Below are positions 1 through 8,556 of a DNA stretch of 64,000 nt, in pieces. The DNA lies in NCBI RefSeq assembly GCF_030068615.1, contig NZ_JASJOC010000010.1:1-64000 (forward strand), in the 5' to 3' direction. Position 1 is the first letter of the stretch. Each line of letters starts with the position of its first letter. The notes beneath the pieces were generated by a model. The model searched no databases. It was not told the origin of the DNA and was given only the letters and a program-made list of their open reading frames with translations. A program made the translations under genes and the position numbers. Source of the DNA: Halostagnicola sp. A-GB9-2. Lineage in GTDB: Archaea; Halobacteriota; Halobacteria; Halobacteriales; Natrialbaceae.

Positions 1-8
1 CAATTGAA

Positions 9-1166
9 TCACCCCTTTGGCCGCTGTTCGATGTACTCGTACATGTCCGGTCGTTCTTCGAGTAGCTCCCGGAACTCCTCGAGTTGGCGCTCGAGTTCCG
101 GGGGCGTCTCTTCGTACAGATACGCGAAGATTTCCTCAATGGCGCGCTCTTCGAAGGCGTCCGCCGCTTGCACTGCCTCGTCGAACTCGGCTTCGACTTC
201 CTGCTCGATCGCATCCTCGTCGATTTCCTCCCAGCGCCCGGTTTCCTCGAGGAACGACCGATAGCGCTCGAGCGGATCGCGATCTTTCCATTCTTCTACC
301 TCGTCGTCGCTTCGGTACCGGGTCGGATCGTCGCTCGTCGTGTGGGCACCGCGACGGTAGGTGACCGCTTCGACTAACACCGGGTTCCCCTCGAGCGCCC
401 GTTCTCGAGCGGTCGAGACCGCGTTGTAGACGGCGAGGACGTCGTTGCCGTCGACTCGAATCCCGTCCATTCCGTAGGCCAGGGCCTTCTGGGCGATCGT
501 ATTCGAGTTCGTCTGCCCGTCGAACGGGAGCGAGATCGCGTACTGATTGTTCTGACAGAAGAACACGGCCGGCACCCCGAGCACGCCGGCGAAGTTCATC
601 CCTTCGTGGAATGCGCCGGTCGAGGTCGCGCCGTCTCCGAGGTTTGCGAACGAGACGGCGTCTTCGTCGCCGAGTTGCATTCCCCAGGCTTTGCCAGTCG
701 CCACCGGGATGTGCGATCCGATCGAGATTGCCAGGCCGAACACGTTCGCTCCTTCCATCTTCGAGGCGTCTTCGATGCCGCGCCAGTACAGGAGCAAGTC
801 CCGCATCGAGAGCCCGTGCATCAACATCGCCCCGGCTTCGCGCCCGTACGGGAAGATCCAGTCGTCTTCGGAGAGCGCAAAGCCGCTGCCGATGATCGCG
901 GCTTCTTGGCCCCGTCCTGAAGCGACCGTTCCGAGTTTCCCCCGGCGTTGGAGTTTCGTCGCTCGATTGTCGTACACGCGCTGAAGGAGCATCCAGCGGT
1001 ACAGATCGCGAAGCGCCTCGTCGTCTAGGTCCGGTACTCGGTCGGAATCGAAGGACCCGTCCGGACGTATCACCTGATACGTCTCGATCTCGAGGTCCCC
1101 CTGGGAAAGTGGATCGACACCGACGTCTTCGGACACAGGTGGAACTGATCGCGGACTGTCGTCCAT
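9..1166 (-). CDS. 2-oxoacid (pyruvate/branched-chain) dehydrogenase E1 component, alpha subunit
   Basis: Thiamine-diphosphate-dependent E1 alpha subunit of a pyruvate or branched-chain 2-oxoacid dehydrogenase complex; it decarboxylates the 2-oxo acid and passes the acyl group to the E2 lipoyl domain. The 385-aa protein has the family length. The ThDP motif is clear: GDGATSTGAFHEG begins at residue 177 and ends in the NN pair (QNNQYAIS, about residue 206). The loop RRGAHTTSDDPTRYR near residue 280 matches the conserved E1-alpha loop. The ATG at 1166 is the natural start and the TGA at 9-11 ends the gene inside the window. It reads out of the left edge, so the E1-beta, E2 and E3 genes expected downstream would lie beyond it. 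Substrate (pyruvate or branched-chain 2-oxo acids) cannot be fixed from this subunit alone. Confidence 0.92.
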   Translation of the reverse strand: MDDSPRSVPPVSEDVGVDPLSQGDLEIETYQVIRPDGSFDSDRVPDLDDEALRDLYRWMLLQRVYDNRATKLQRRGKLGTVASGRGQEAAIIGSGFALSEDDWIFPYGREAGAMLMHGLSMRDLLLYWRGIEDASKMEGANVFGLAISIGSHIPVATGKAWGMQLGDEDAVSFANLGDGATSTGAFHEGMNFAGVLGVPAVFFCQNNQYAISLPFDGQTNSNTIAQKALAYGMDGIRVDGNDVLAVYNAVSTARERALEGNPVLVEAVTYRRGAHTTSDDPTRYRSDDEVEEWKDRDPLERYRSFLEETGRWEEIDEDAIEQEVEAEFDEAVQAADAFEERAIEEIFAYLYEETPPELERQLEEFRELLEERPDMYEYIEQRPKG

Positions 1167-1409
1167 GGTATGCCTGAACTTGGCCTAATCAGTTTAATGT
1201 ATCTGTCTATAGTGGCATTTCTTTCCGATTTATTCGGGCGACGGTGACGGAAAATCCTCGGGACGAACACTTCGAATGTGCGTCAATCGCGGGGATACGG
1301 GTTTTAACGACTCGAGGGGGTCTCATCGGTTTTCAATCAACTCCGTAGCAAACCAACGTGACAGGATCATGGTGTACACTATCATCTGACATGGTAATTC
1401 ACCACAAAC

Positions 1410-1417
1410 CTTTTATC
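1410..1417 (+). promoter_or_regulatory. TATA-like box for the ABC transporter cluster
   Basis: CTTTTATC centred about 28 nt before the ATG at 1441, the spacing expected for a leaderless haloarchaeal transcript. The rest of 1167-1440 has no gene; it holds this promoter and the one for the divergent E1-alpha gene. Confidence 0.5.
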
Positions 1418-1440
1418 GGACTGGGGGTAATATCCTCGAT

Positions 1441-2460
1441 ATGCCACCACATAGCAGGAGGACTATCCTCAAGACTGGTGCAGCAGCCACAACCGTTGGG
1501 TTGGCGGGATTAGCGGGTTGTCTCGGGGGAGACGACGAGGATACGCTCCGGTTTAACTTCGTCGTGCCGGTCGAGAATCTGGGATCGTTACTCGACATTC
1601 CGGAAATCCAGGACGAACTCGACGGACTCGGCGAGGAGTACGAACTCGAAGTTTCGCAGGACTCGAGCACGCCGGACTCGATCAACGCGCTGGCGGCGGG
1701 CGAAGCGGACATGTCCCTGGTGACGACTGAAAGCTTCGGGAGTGCTATCATCGGGGACGCCGTTCCGAGCGGCCTGACCGCGATCGCGACCGACTTCTGG
1801 GACGCTCACCCTGATTATTTCGGCTTTGAGATCTACTCGTTGCCCGACTCGGACGTGATGGAACCGGAGGATCTCGAGGGGGCGACCCTCGGCGTGAACG
1901 CGACCGGGACAGGAATCCACGCGGTGTTCGAAAAACAGCTGGATAACCTTGGGCTGGACTCGGACCAAGACGTCGAGTATAACGAGCAGGGATTTGCGAC
2001 GTTCGTCGAAGGGTTGGAAGACGGCATCTTCGACGCCGCAATCTTTCCGGGGTTGTACGCGGTCGCGCCGCGAAACGAAGATTTCAACCTCGTGTTCGAC
2101 AGTCAGGACGCCTTTGGCGACGACTTCGAGGACGGCTACCCGTTCGCCTACACGGTCGCGACCGGCGACGCGCTCGAAGAAAAGGAAGACCAGATTCAGG
2201 CGTGGGGGGACGATTACCTCGATATCGTCGACTACATCGAAGAGAATCGAGACGAAGTAATTTCGCTCGCGTCGGATCACTTCGAAATCGACGAGGGACA
2301 GCTAGATGAGTTCTTCATGACCGAGAACGATTACTACAGGGACCAGATCGAAATTCAGGACGAGGAACTACAGGGGATCATGGACGAGTTGGCGGATCTC
2401 GAGATCCTCGCTGACCACTTTGACGTAGGGGATCACTACACCAACGAGTATATCACGTAG
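1441..2460 (+). CDS. ABC transporter substrate-binding lipoprotein, sulfonate/nitrate/taurine type
   Basis: Extracellular solute-binding protein of an ABC importer of the NMT1/THI5/SsuA-like superfamily. The N-terminus has a Tat signal (SRRTILKTG, residues 5-13) and a lipobox LAGC with Cys27, so the mature protein should be a membrane-anchored lipoprotein. Features typical of the fold follow: INALAAGEADMSLV near residue 80 and the second-lobe start LEGATLGVNATGTG near residue 143. The length of 339 aa is normal. It is the first gene of a four-gene unit with an ATPase and two permeases. The substrate is not determined by sequence; relatives take up sulfonates, nitrate, taurine or aromatic acids. 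The nearby amidohydrolase and Rieske protein suggest an organic acid, which is an inference. Confidence 0.85.
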   Translation: MPPHSRRTILKTGAAATTVGLAGLAGCLGGDDEDTLRFNFVVPVENLGSLLDIPEIQDELDGLGEEYELEVSQDSSTPDSINALAAGEADMSLVTTESFGSAIIGDAVPSGLTAIATDFWDAHPDYFGFEIYSLPDSDVMEPEDLEGATLGVNATGTGIHAVFEKQLDNLGLDSDQDVEYNEQGFATFVEGLEDGIFDAAIFPGLYAVAPRNEDFNLVFDSQDAFGDDFEDGYPFAYTVATGDALEEKEDQIQAWGDDYLDIVDYIEENRDEVISLASDHFEIDEGQLDEFFMTENDYYRDQIEIQDEELQGIMDELADLEILADHFDVGDHYTNEYIT

Positions 2461-2526
2461 GATGATAGGTCTCTGTTACCGAGTCGCACAATATTCAAAT
2501 AGGATGTTATACTACTACCACTCAAA

Positions 2527-3312
2527 ATGGTCGAAGGACACGTAACGATATCGAATCTGGAAAAAGTGTACGAGTCGGGGGACGAACGAACGAAGGCGAT
2601 CGACGATCTCTCACTGGAAGTGCCCAGTGGCGAGTTTCTCAGCGTCGTCGGACCGAGCGGGTGCGGAAAAAGCACCCTTCTCTATCTGGTCGCCGGATTT
2701 CTCGAGGAGTCGACGGGGACTATCGCCGTCGACGAACAACCGATCGAGGGCCCCGGAACCGACCGAGGGGTCGTCTTTCAAGATTACGCGCTGTTTCCGT
2801 GGCGAACGGTGATGGGAAACGTCACGTACGGGCTCGAACAGGACGGCGTCCCGAAAGAACAGCGGCGGGCGACGGCACAGGAGTTCATCGATATGATGGA
2901 TCTCGACGGGTTCGAGGATAAGTACCCGAAGGAGCTGTCGGGCGGGATGAAACAGCGGGTCGCACTCGCGCGAACCCTCGCGTACGATCCGAAGATACTC
3001 CTGATGGACGAGCCATTCGGCGCGCTGGATCAGCCGCTCCGTGAACTGCTTCAGGACCACCTCCTCGAGATCTGGCGCGACGTCGAGAAGACGGTGATGT
3101 TCATCACTCACGACGTCGAAGAGGCGGTGTACCTCTCCGAACGCGTGATGATCATGACGCGCCATCCCGGGACCAAAAAGACGACCATCGAGATCGACGT
3201 CGATCGAACGCAGGATAGAGAAGACATCATCATGTCGGATGCGTACACCGAAACCAAAAATCAGGTATGGCAGTCGCTACGGGAAGAGACACAACCGGAG
3301 GCACAACTCTAA
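2527..3312 (+). CDS. ABC transporter ATP-binding protein, SsuB/TauB type
   Basis: ATPase of the importer encoded by its neighbours. Walker A GPSGCGKST is at residues 42-50, the Q-loop is VFQDYALFPW, the signature is LSGGMKQRVALAR, Walker B is ILLMDEPFGALD and the switch His lies in FITHDVEEA. At 261 aa it has the size of SsuB/TauB/NrtD proteins and lacks the C-terminal regulatory domain seen in sugar-type ATPases. The ATG at 2527 follows the binding-protein gene by 66 nt, and AT-rich sequence in that gap could hold its own promoter. The permease ATG lies five bases after its stop. Confidence 0.92.
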   Translation: MVEGHVTISNLEKVYESGDERTKAIDDLSLEVPSGEFLSVVGPSGCGKSTLLYLVAGFLEESTGTIAVDEQPIEGPGTDRGVVFQDYALFPWRTVMGNVTYGLEQDGVPKEQRRATAQEFIDMMDLDGFEDKYPKELSGGMKQRVALARTLAYDPKILLMDEPFGALDQPLRELLQDHLLEIWRDVEKTVMFITHDVEEAVYLSERVMIMTRHPGTKKTTIEIDVDRTQDREDIIMSDAYTETKNQVWQSLREETQPEAQL

Positions 3313-3316
3313 ACCC

Positions 3317-4117
3317 ATGTCTTACGCCGACTTTCGATTGACGGACCTCGAGGAAACGTTGCCCGCTCCGTTCCAGCGGTTCGTCTGGTTCGTCTTCGAG
3401 TGGATCCCGTTGCTGATCGCGGCCGGGTTCTGGGAGTTCGCCAGCGGGACCTTCGTCCCCAGTGCGATCCTTCCGCCGCCGTCGGAGGTTGCGTACGTCA
3501 CCTGGGAGTTGCTTGCGACTGGTGACGTTATTTCCCACTTACAGATATCGCTGTACCGCGTCGGCGTTGGACTCGCGTTGAGCATTTCGATCGGCGTGTT
3601 ACTGGGCGTCGGGATGGCACGGTCAGATCCGGTCGAAGACTTCTTCGAGGTCTTCCTGGCGCTGATCTACCCCATTCCGAAAGCGGCGCTCGTCCCGCTT
3701 GCTATACTCTGGCTGGGCGTTGGAACGGAGACGGCGATCCTGATCGTCTTCCTCGCCTGCTTGCTTCCGATCGTCTTGAATAGTTACAACGCGGCCCAGA
3801 ACGTCGACCAGAATCTCATCTGGTCGGCCCAGATGATGGGAATGCCCTCGTGGAAGATTCCACTGAAGGTCGTTATTCCGGCAACGATCCCGAGTATTCT
3901 CACGGGGATTCGGCAAGCGATCCCGATCGCGTTCATCGCGCTCGTGAGCGCGGAGTTGATCGCTTCGAACGAAGGCGTCGGATTCGAAATTCTGCGCTAC
4001 AGCGAGGTCGGCGCGTACACGCAGATGTTCGCCGTCCTCGTGATTATCTCGGCGGCCGCGTTCTTCGCCGTCCGTGGCTACGAATGGTTAGAACGGAAGG
4101 TGGTTCGATGGACGTAA
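3317..4117 (+). CDS. ABC transporter permease, SsuC/TauC type (first)
   Basis: Integral-membrane permease of the importer, 266 aa from the ATG at 3317 (MSYADFRL). An upstream in-frame start at 3239 would lie inside the ATPase gene and is rejected. It has about six membrane spans in the BPD-transport inner-membrane fold. The cytoplasmic EAA-like loop, which docks on the ATPase, is seen as AQMMGMPSWKIPLKVVIPAT near residue 175. It overlaps the next permease by ten bases, so translation is probably coupled. Two different permease genes imply a heterodimeric channel. Confidence 0.88.
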   Translation: MSYADFRLTDLEETLPAPFQRFVWFVFEWIPLLIAAGFWEFASGTFVPSAILPPPSEVAYVTWELLATGDVISHLQISLYRVGVGLALSISIGVLLGVGMARSDPVEDFFEVFLALIYPIPKAALVPLAILWLGVGTETAILIVFLACLLPIVLNSYNAAQNVDQNLIWSAQMMGMPSWKIPLKVVIPATIPSILTGIRQAIPIAFIALVSAELIASNEGVGFEILRYSEVGAYTQMFAVLVIISAAAFFAVRGYEWLERKVVRWT

Positions 4118-4887
4118 GCAACAAACTCGCCGTCGATCGCAGCGATGCGATAAACGTCGGAAAGTCGATCTACTCGCTCGTTATCGTGCTCGTCCTCTGG
4201 GAAATCGTGACCCAACTCGGCATGGTCCACTATTACTTCCTGCCGCCGCTCTCAGATATCATCGTTCGGTTCTACGAGATGACGCTGGACGGGACGCTCG
4301 TCCACCACGGCTACCTGACGGTTCGACGCGCGCTCGTCGGCCTCGTCATCGCCTGCGTGTTTGGAATTCTCGTCGGTGTGTTGAGCGCACGAAATCGCGT
4401 CGCGAGCTGGTTCTGGGATCCGATCATCGAGGTCGGCTATCCGGTTCCGGTCATCGCACTCGTTCCTGTCTTCCTGTTCTGGTTCGGGACGGGCGATCTC
4501 GCGAAGATTATCCTCGTCGCTATCGGCTGTTTCTGGCCCGTCGCGATCAACGTTCGTAACGCGACTCGAGACGTTGATGAGAACCTCATCTGGTCGGCAC
4601 GAATGATGGGGACTTCGGATCGCCAACTCCTCAGAAAAGTGATCGTGCCCGCGTCAGCCCCCGGTATCATCTCCGGCATTCAGATCGCGTTACCGATATC
4701 GCTCATCATCACGTTCGTCTTCGAAATGGTCGCAGGCGGTGGTGGGCTGGGTCACATCGAGATCCAGGGCGTGCGATCGTTCGATTCGGTGCAAGTGTAC
4801 GCGACGCTGATCGCGATCATGATCCTCGGATTCATCCTCGACCGGGCGCTTCGACTGATTCGCTTTCGAATCCTCTCGTGGACGTGA
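4108..4887 (+). CDS. ABC transporter permease, SsuC/TauC type (second)
   Basis: Second permease of the importer, 259 aa. I choose the ATG at 4108 (MDVSNKLAV), which overlaps the end of the first permease; the longer frame from 3850 is antisense-free but lies wholly in that gene. Membrane spans alternate with a docking loop ARMMGTSDRQLLRKVIVPAS, the same position and pattern as in its partner. The stop TGA at 4885-4887 is followed five bases later by a palindromic repeat element, which may define the 3' end of the operon mRNA. Confidence 0.88.
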   Translation: MDVSNKLAVDRSDAINVGKSIYSLVIVLVLWEIVTQLGMVHYYFLPPLSDIIVRFYEMTLDGTLVHHGYLTVRRALVGLVIACVFGILVGVLSARNRVASWFWDPIIEVGYPVPVIALVPVFLFWFGTGDLAKIILVAIGCFWPVAINVRNATRDVDENLIWSARMMGTSDRQLLRKVIVPASAPGIISGIQIALPISLIITFVFEMVAGGGGLGHIEIQGVRSFDSVQVYATLIAIMILGFILDRALRLIRFRILSWT

Positions 4888-4892
4888 ACTAA

Positions 4893-4969
4893 TACTGCCG
4901 GCTGTACGTCGTTCACAATTTTCGTCGCCCCGGGGGTGTGAGGCCTTCACATAGTTACTGCCGGCAGTA
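4893..4969. repeat. 78-bp palindromic intergenic element, copy A (inverted relative to B and C)
   Basis: A 77-bp element ending in inverted repeats: left end TACTGCCGGCTGTA, right end TACTGCCGGCAGTA. The reverse complement aligns along its whole length with the element at 9731-9808 (one-base indel and a dozen or so substitutions), including the core ACCCCCGGGGCGACGA and the flank GTGAACGACGTACAGCCGGC. It begins five bases after a permease stop codon. The transcript could fold into a long double stem. Confidence 0.8.
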
Positions 4970-5083
4970 TAACCCGGTCGCAACGAATCATCGGTCGAGT
5001 TTGGTTTTCGCGGTGGTCGGGATTCGTCGTATGAAATGCTATAAGTGTCCCAAGCCCACATTCCAGAATGAGATTTGAGAACA

Positions 5084-6043
5084 ATGCACGTCGCAATAAT
5101 CGGTGGTGCGAGTACGATCGGCTCGACGGTTGCGTACACGCTGGCGTCGCTGGACCCGGCGCTAGATATATCACTCGTTGATAAAGCGCCGGAACCGGCG
5201 TGGGCCCACGCGATGGATATCACCCACTCGCTGTATCACGTCACGAACGCTCCGGTCGATGAATCGACGGCGGAGTCCTACGGGACGGTCCGGGGTATCG
5301 GAACCGACGAAATGGGTTCTCTCGATCCAGATGTCGTCGTTCTAACCGCCGCGGCACCCCGACCCGACGACGCTACGGATCGCGGGGCCCGCGAGGCGGA
5401 ACTCGAGGCCAACCGCTCGATCGCCGACGATGTCGCCTCACAGCTCCAGTCGGTCGATCCGGTTCCGGTAGTGGTGTTGACGAATCCGATCGATCGGATC
5501 ACCTACAGGCTCTGGAAGCAATCGGGTTGGCCCCGCGAGAAGTTCATCGGCTACTCGCTTTCGGAGACGGCCCGCGTTGCGTACGCGATAGCGGATCGCA
5601 AAAACGTTCATCCGAGCCGAGTTTCCTGTCCGGTGATGGGCGAACACGGCGAAGGAATCGTTCCCATCTTCTCGAGAGCCCGAATCGGTGACGATCCGGT
5701 TTCGCTGACTGACGAACAGCAGTCCGAGATCCTCGAGTACGTTCGATCGGTGCCGTTCGAAATCGCGTCGCGCCGAGGTGCGTCAGAAACGTCGAGATGG
5801 GTCACGAGCGCCGGTGTGACGAGAGTGGTGCGTTCCATACTATCCGGGGAAACTACCTCTCCGGGATGTCTCTCGACGCCGCTGGCGGGCGAATACGGCT
5901 TCGACGATGGCTGTCTCAGCGTTCCAGTTACCCTCGACTCCGGTGGCGTCACGGCGATCCACGAGTGGGAACTCGCCGACTCCGAACACGCCCAACTCGC
6001 CGACGCATTCGAGTCGGTTCGCGCGGATACAGGAGAATTCTGA
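5084..6043 (+). CDS. malate/lactate dehydrogenase-family oxidoreductase
   Basis: NAD(P)-dependent 2-hydroxyacid dehydrogenase of the LDH/MDH family, 319 aa. The Rossmann motif GGASTIG is at residues 7-13, the TNPID motif follows the NAD domain, and the catalytic His is His188 in MGEHGEG. The usual LDSAR motif, which gives the Asp partner of the His and a substrate-binding Arg, here reads SETAR (Glu161), so the Asp is replaced by Glu while the Arg is kept. I start at the ATG at 5084; a TTG at 5075 is possible. A TATA-like CTATAAG lies near 5039. It sits between an importer and an amidohydrolase and may act on a 2-hydroxyacid from that pathway. True malate or lactate activity is doubtful. Confidence 0.8.
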   Translation: MHVAIIGGASTIGSTVAYTLASLDPALDISLVDKAPEPAWAHAMDITHSLYHVTNAPVDESTAESYGTVRGIGTDEMGSLDPDVVVLTAAAPRPDDATDRGAREAELEANRSIADDVASQLQSVDPVPVVVLTNPIDRITYRLWKQSGWPREKFIGYSLSETARVAYAIADRKNVHPSRVSCPVMGEHGEGIVPIFSRARIGDDPVSLTDEQQSEILEYVRSVPFEIASRRGASETSRWVTSAGVTRVVRSILSGETTSPGCLSTPLAGEYGFDDGCLSVPVTLDSGGVTAIHEWELADSEHAQLADAFESVRADTGEF

Positions 6044-6120
6044 CACTCTCGGCTGTAACTATGTGTGAATTCTCGCACCCCCGAGCGGCGAGAATTGTGA
6101 ACGACTTCCAACCGAGAGTA
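6044..6120. repeat. 78-bp palindromic intergenic element, copy B
   Basis: Same orientation as the element at 9731. It starts at the base after the dehydrogenase stop codon TGA (6041-6043). The ends ACTCTCGGCTGTAA and TTCCAACCGAGAGT pair with compensating changes (CTCTCGG/CCGAGAG in place of CTGCCGG/CCGGCAG), while the core TTCTCGCACCCCCG is unchanged. Paired substitutions in the arms argue that base pairing is under selection. Confidence 0.8.
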
Positions 6121-6284
6121 TGTACTCGTGGCGGGGACGAAAACTAGCTTTAGCCGTCGTTTGCACCGGAAAATGGGATTCGGCAGATACTGGAGCGGCA
6201 CTGGTTGCATCGAACCTGCACAATCTTTATAGTCAAATGGAGACTCGTTATATGTGTGGTACTACCAGCCATGGGTGAACTAGG

Positions 6285-7373
6285 ATGATTGACGCGGCGG
6301 AACACCGTGTCGTCGACTGCGACTGGCACTATCAGGACTCGTTTACGGATATCGTCGAGTACATGGAGGAGCCCTGGAAGACGAAATACGAGAAGAGCAA
6401 CTGGGACGCGGCGGGCGTCAAACAAAATCTGAGTTCGTTTTTCCCCACGTCGACCGGCGACCGCCAGGCCTACGGGAAGATCGAACGCGAACACTCGAAC
6501 TACCCGGATAAAGCCGAAACGCCGGACAGAGTTCGGGAGGGAATGGAGTTTCTAGACGTCGACCAGAGCATCCAGATCTCTCATCTCGCACTCGCAATGG
6601 GCGGCGTACAAACCGATGACGAACGCACGCAGGCGTTTGCGAAAGCCCACATCGAGTACATGCTCGAGGAGGTTCTCGATCCGGACGACGGCGTGTACGG
6701 ACTCGCGCCGCTTCCCTACAGCGATATCGAAACGTCCCTCGAGATCCTCGACCGAGTCGAAAACGAACCGGCGATAAAGGGGGCGTGTTTCATCACCGCC
6801 GGCGCGAATCCCCCCCTCGGCAACCGGAAGTACGACCCGCTGTACAAACGGTGTGAGGAAATTGGTTACCCAGTGGTCTTTCACACAGGCGGATCGGGAC
6901 TGGATGACTACGTCCGAGCGGGCTATCAGGAGATGCTCGAGACGCACACGCTCGGCTTTCTCGAGTCGAACATGTCCCAACTCGTCAGCGTGACGTGTCA
7001 GGGCGTCCCCGAAAAGTTCCCGGATCTCGATATCGTGTTCATGGAATCGGGTGTCACGTACGTTCCTGGTTTGATCAGTCGCCTCGAGGAGGAGTACCTG
7101 AAACGGCCCGAAGAGGCGCCGTTGCTCGAGAAGCGACCGAGCGAGTATATCACCGACTACTACTTCGGCACCCAGCCACTCGAGGTCTCGGCCAGTCCCG
7201 ACCTCCTCGAGTTGTGTTTCGATATGTTGGGGACCGATCGGTTGCTCTACGCGTCGGACTACCCGCACTGGGACTTCGATAGCCCGTCGACGATCACAGA
7301 TCTCCCCTTCATCTCCGACGAAGAGCGGAAGGCTATCTTGGCGGGGAACGCTGTGGAGGTGTTCGACCTATGA
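6285..7373 (+). CDS. amidohydrolase family 2 (ACMSD-like) metal hydrolase/decarboxylase
   Basis: Member of the amidohydrolase-2 (aminocarboxymuconate-semialdehyde decarboxylase-like) group, TIM-barrel enzymes that use a divalent metal to hydrolyse or decarboxylate aromatic-type acids. The D-x-H strand-1 motif is DCDWH (residues 11-15), VVFHTGGSG supplies the strand-5 His, and YASDYPHWD gives the catalytic Asp325 and His328. The 362-aa length fits the family. The gene begins at the ATG at 6285, and its last four bases overlap the start of a Rieske protein (ATGA overlap), so the two are cotranslated. With the importer and dehydrogenase upstream, it suggests uptake and breakdown of an aromatic or heterocyclic acid; this is an inference and no substrate is proven. 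Confidence 0.85.
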   Translation: MIDAAEHRVVDCDWHYQDSFTDIVEYMEEPWKTKYEKSNWDAAGVKQNLSSFFPTSTGDRQAYGKIEREHSNYPDKAETPDRVREGMEFLDVDQSIQISHLALAMGGVQTDDERTQAFAKAHIEYMLEEVLDPDDGVYGLAPLPYSDIETSLEILDRVENEPAIKGACFITAGANPPLGNRKYDPLYKRCEEIGYPVVFHTGGSGLDDYVRAGYQEMLETHTLGFLESNMSQLVSVTCQGVPEKFPDLDIVFMESGVTYVPGLISRLEEEYLKRPEEAPLLEKRPSEYITDYYFGTQPLEVSASPDLLELCFDMLGTDRLLYASDYPHWDFDSPSTITDLPFISDEERKAILAGNAVEVFDL

Positions 7374-7747
7374 GCGACGAGGGACTCGTCGAGGTCAAGG
7401 CGGCCGAATCGTTCGAGGAGGGCGACCACGAACTGGTCGACGTTCGCGGCGTCGAGGTCGGCGTCGTCCGGGACGAAGACGAGTTCTACGCGTTTCGAAA
7501 CACCTGTCCGCACGACGGCGGGCCGGTGTGTACGGGTCCCGTCTCACGGAAGCTCGTCGGCGAGTTCGTCGGCCCCGGCGAACGCGTAGAGCGCTCGTTC
7601 AGCGACGAGAAGATCATCTCCTGTCCGTGGCACGGCTGGTCGTTCGACCTCGAGACGGGCGAAAACGTCGCAGATGACGGTATCGTTCTCCCGTCGTACG
7701 ACGTGATCGTCGAAGACGGTGTCGTGTACGTCGACGATGGTAGGTGA
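7370..7747 (+). CDS. Rieske [2Fe-2S] ferredoxin-like protein
   Basis: Stand-alone Rieske protein, 125 aa, acidic and soluble with no membrane anchor, so probably an electron carrier for an oxygenase rather than part of a bc complex. The cluster ligands are Cys46/His48 (CPH) and Cys85/His88 (CPWH). The spacing between the two motifs is 36 residues instead of the usual 15-17; the extra segment is GPVSRKLVGEFVGPGERVER. The ATG overlaps the stop of the amidohydrolase. No oxygenase large subunit is encoded nearby, so its partner is unknown. Confidence 0.85.
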   Translation: MSDEGLVEVKAAESFEEGDHELVDVRGVEVGVVRDEDEFYAFRNTCPHDGGPVCTGPVSRKLVGEFVGPGERVERSFSDEKIISCPWHGWSFDLETGENVADDGIVLPSYDVIVEDGVVYVDDGR

Positions 7748-7866
7748 GTGAACCGCAACCGCTCTCTCGGGTTACTCACGATTCGAAACGCTCTCGTCCC
7801 GGTTAATAATATACTTGTCAGTTGTACACTTTGTTCGAACGCGGTAATCGAACAGCCGATTCGCGA

Positions 7867-8355
7867 TTAGCCGACCCGGTACACGAATAACTTCACTCCG
7901 TTCGGTTGTCGAGTACCGGACGCCACGAACACGCTCTGTGTCAACCACTCGAGATCCGAATCGGCAGTTTCGAAGGAGGGGACCGACTGGAAGTAGACCT
8001 CGTCGGGATCGACGGGCTTTCCATCCCGAAGTCGCTTGCTGGTTTCCGGCGAAGCATAGCGAATCCCCTCGTTTTCGACGTAAACGCGGGACCCGTTGTC
8101 CGTTTCGAACGCGTACTTGGCGACGAGTTCGGTCGCGCGTTCGGTCCGGTACAGCTGGTAGTCGGCTCCCGCGGCCAGGACCGTCCCCTCACACCGTCCG
8201 GAGACGGTTCCTCCACTAATCGGAATGATGCGCCGTCGACCATCGCCCGTGTCGCCGATTTCGATGGGATCGTCGACTTCGATGTCGAGTTCGAGTACCT
8301 GCTCGAGCGTTGGAATATGCGGATCCGTCTCGTGGTCTGCGTTCTCTGTACCCAT
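7867..8355 (-). CDS. DUF3237 (UPF0311) family protein
   Basis: A 162-aa soluble protein with the DUF3237 pattern: IGDTGDGRRRIIPISGGTV near residue 52, then GADYQLYR and YAFETDNGSRVYVENEGIRY. Family members are small beta-barrel proteins with no established biochemical role, though some sit in catabolic gene clusters. It converges on the amidohydrolase/Rieske operon, so it is adjacent to that cluster but separately transcribed. The ATG at 8355 is preceded by AT-rich sequence rich in TTTTCT. Confidence 0.75.
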   Translation of the reverse strand: MGTENADHETDPHIPTLEQVLELDIEVDDPIEIGDTGDGRRRIIPISGGTVSGRCEGTVLAAGADYQLYRTERATELVAKYAFETDNGSRVYVENEGIRYASPETSKRLRDGKPVDPDEVYFQSVPSFETADSDLEWLTQSVFVASGTRQPNGVKLFVYRVG

Positions 8356-8556
8356 GACAGAAAACTCTCACCCCTGGCAGTTATAGTTAGTGTTAGAAAA
8401 TTTTAATGTGGTCGAGATTCGAGCCGATTTGCAACCGCGGTGGCTCCCGCGGTACTCCGTCGCGACTACCGACAGCCACTTCTATACGTGCACTATCACG
8501 TCGGTGAACGGTTCGTTTGCCTAAACGTTTAGTAGACTCCAGTCGAATGCTACCGT

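Noticed and set aside
9-1440. Possible start of an operon for a whole pyruvate dehydrogenase complex within the window
   Set aside because: Only E1-alpha is present; the gene reads out of the left edge, and the genes to its right belong to a transporter on the other strand.
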